Origin: Moringa oleifera
Taxonomy: Eukaryota > Streptophyta > Magnoliopsida > Brassicales > Moringaceae
DNA: 64,000 nucleotides
Assembly: GCA_021397835.1 (NCBI GenBank)
Contig: JAJFZO010000256.1
Span: forward strand, 3,828,501 to 3,892,500
Direction: 5' to 3'
Position 1 is the stretch's first letter, and each line of letters starts with the position of its first letter. Below the pieces are notes generated by a model that was not told where the DNA came from, made no database searches, and saw only the letters and a list, made by a program, of their open reading frames with translations. Below, one piece after another: positions 62,255-64,000 of the stretch. Position numbers and translations under genes: made by a program.

Positions 62255-63904
62255 ATGGAATCAATGGGAGCCATTGCCGAGAGAGAGTGGAGCTCCCTGA
62301 GTGGTTCATACACCACTGAAGAGGCTGACTTCATGGCTCAGCTGCTCGGGACTTATCCAGTGGAAGAGGACTCAAGCTCAGGCGTACCGTCGGCCACCAC
62401 TTGGCCTCGCCATGGATCTTCACCAATGAATATGACCACCAACTATTCGTTTGATATTGCTAATAATACAAATTCTTTCAGCTTTTTGCAGGGGAGTAGC
62501 AGTTATAGTGCCTGTAGTAGTATTCTTTTTCCTTCTTCGAGCCATGAGAGCTACTTCATGAGTCACTCGAATCCGATCTTAGCTACAAATAATGGTTCTA
62601 TTTCGATGGATTTTTGTATGGGGGATGCAACCAACACAGGTTCATACCTTATTGAAGGTGATGACCGTCTGAACCTCGATATGAGTGACGGTAATGGCGA
62701 AGAGGCCGGTAAGAACCAGAAGGAACCTGTTCTTTCTGAGAAGAACTTGCAGCCTAAAATGGAATCAGAAGCAGCTGCAGAGAATTCTAAGAAGAGATCC
62801 CGTAGCACGGGAGATGTAAGTATGACTATATGCATTTTCTTTCTTCCCAAACAGGAAGACAAGTTGGTTTCTGTTACAAAGGCTGACTGTAATTCCATCA
62901 TGCAGGCTCAGAAGAACAAGAGGAACGTCAAGTCAAGGAAGAACCACAAGAGTGTCATCTCCGCCTGCAACAATGAAGAAGATACTAATGGTGGTCTTAA
63001 CAGACAAAGCTCAAGCAGCTGCTGCTCAGAAGATGACTCCAACGCTTCCCAGGAGATCAACAATGGAGGAGGAGGAGCGACGTCAAGCATGAACCTTAAA
63101 GGGACAACAACCGCTCTCAACTCAAATGGCAAAACAAGAGCCAGTAGAGGCGCAGCCACTGATCCCCAAAGCCTCTACGCAAGGGTAACTGCCTACCTAC
63201 ATATATCACAATAACTCATAAACTTGACCAGAAATTTTCTTGTTCCAATCTGAAATTTGATATATACATAAACCACTTATTCATAACAGAAAAGAAGAGA
63301 AAGGATAAACGAGAGGCTGAGGATTCTTCAGAACCTTGTCCCTAATGGAACAAAGGTAGGCCTCCTATTCTTTCTCGTCTGATTTTTTTTTTGTCTGAAT
63401 CATGAATAAAAGTACTAATTCTAGGTCTTCAAAAATGGCAGGTTGACATTAGTACAATGCTTGAAGAAGCAGTTCACTACGTGAAGTTCTTGCAGCTCCA
63501 AATCAAGGTAATAAACAAATGACTACATCCTTCATATCCAAAACTCCCCTAAACCTAGAATGAGTCATTCTCTCAAGGATAAAGATTATTTCTTTTTTCT
63601 GATCTGAATTCGTATTTAAAGAATTATAATGATATTTGTAATTTATAATATTAATATAAAAATTTTAAAAAATTAATTAAAAAATTAATTATTTATTCTT
63701 TTAAATATATCATGTATCATAATCTTTTTAAAAGTTCAACACAGTTTAAATTAATAAAAGATTTTAATTTTTTTATCGATAAAACTTTTTATATCAACTT
63801 TGTTTTTGCAGCTCTTAAGCTCCGATGATCTGTGGATGTATGCACCGATTGCGTACAATGGAATGGACATTGGACTTGATCTTAAGCTCAACACGCAGAG
63901 ATAA
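62255..63904 (+). CDS. RSL: RSL-type (RHD6-like) bHLH transcription factor
   Basis: Exons in the preferred model: 62255-62815, 62906-63184, 63290-63355, 63442-63507, 63812-63904, giving 354 aa. The start gives [17 protein letters not shown], then [15 protein letters not shown], typical of this group. A Ser/Asn-rich middle follows. The bHLH runs about 271-324: [50 protein letters not shown]. The tail [20 protein letters not shown] is diagnostic of RSL class II proteins (RSL2/RSL4-like). The basic region is atypical: positions 5, 9 and 13 are Q275, A279 and R283, so the E-box Glu is missing. Family knowledge: these nuclear factors drive root-hair outgrowth. Intron 1 (62816-62905) is 90 nt and open in frame; retention would give 384 aa and use of an inner acceptor at 62854 would give 371 aa. 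Intron 4 (63508-63811) contains a family B repeat. Confidence 0.93.
63634..63765 (-). repeat. AT-rich repeat family B, copy inside RSL intron 4
   Basis: On the minus strand it reads AAAATCTTTTATTAATTTAA, ACTGTGTTGAACTTTT, ATTATGATACATGATA, AATAAATAATTAATTT and TTATATTAATATTATAAAT. That is block for block the copy at 20.1 kb. It accounts for nearly half of the 304-nt intron. Confidence 0.55.
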
Positions 63905-64000
63905 TCAAAGAAGATGAGTTGGATAGTCTTGAAAATTATGTTAAATACACGTAGCTTCATGTATCATAAACTTGACCAAAATAAGTCATTATGCGATGGG
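63905..64000 (+). other. 3' UTR of RSL gene
   Basis: Sequence directly after the stop codon up to the window edge. No further feature is seen. Confidence 0.6.

Overview
The window is nuclear DNA of a eudicot plant. The evidence is multi-exon genes with GT-AG introns, very AT-rich intergenic DNA, and plant-specific families (an NPH3/BTB protein, a two-QALGGH zinc-finger protein, plastid ClpR1, a root-hair type bHLH). Nothing bacterial, organellar or viral was seen, and no rRNA, tRNA, CRISPR array or intact autonomous transposon was recognised. The species was not identified. All calls come from reading the sequence; no database search was run.

Layout: (1) 1-3980, minus strand: 5' part of an NPY/MAB4-like BTB-NPH3 gene that runs off the left edge. 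(2) About 5.9-16.8 kb: AT-rich gene desert with foldback (MITE-like) elements. (3) 16.86-19.4 kb: an intronless ZAT10-type C2H2 repressor gene with a GC-richer upstream region packed with ABRE, DRE and W-box cores. (4) 23.7-29.7 kb, plus strand: nine-exon CLPR1, preceded by a 22-bp periodic TGGGC-rich array. (5) 30.5-35.8 kb, minus strand: nine-exon BUB3, tail-to-tail with CLPR1. (6) 36-39 kb: two foldback elements of one family. (7) 39.8-47.2 kb, plus strand: nine-exon ZFPL1-like gene. (8) 47.2-62.1 kb: gene desert with further foldback elements and microsatellites. (9) 62.25-63.9 kb, plus strand: RSL-type (RHD6-like) bHLH gene.

The genes are unrelated housekeeping and regulatory loci: auxin/polarity scaffold, abiotic-stress repressor, plastid protease subunit, spindle-checkpoint protein, Golgi RING protein and root-hair regulator. 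They do not form a cluster or pathway. Exon joins were checked for reading phase. CLPR1 gives 385 aa, BUB3 342 aa, ZFPL1 344 aa, and RSL 354 aa in its best-supported splice form.

The most interesting points are: two introns whose length is a multiple of three and which stay open in frame (CLPR1 intron 7, built on a C/CT microsatellite, and RSL intron 1, with two nested acceptors); an exact TTGACCGAC 9-mer (overlapping W-box and DRE core) placed both distally and proximally upstream of ZAT10; the CLPR1 promoter array; a predicted G-quadruplex in ZFPL1 intron 1; and three families of AT-rich foldback elements, one copy of which lies in an RSL intron. I found no convincing, wholly new biological system.
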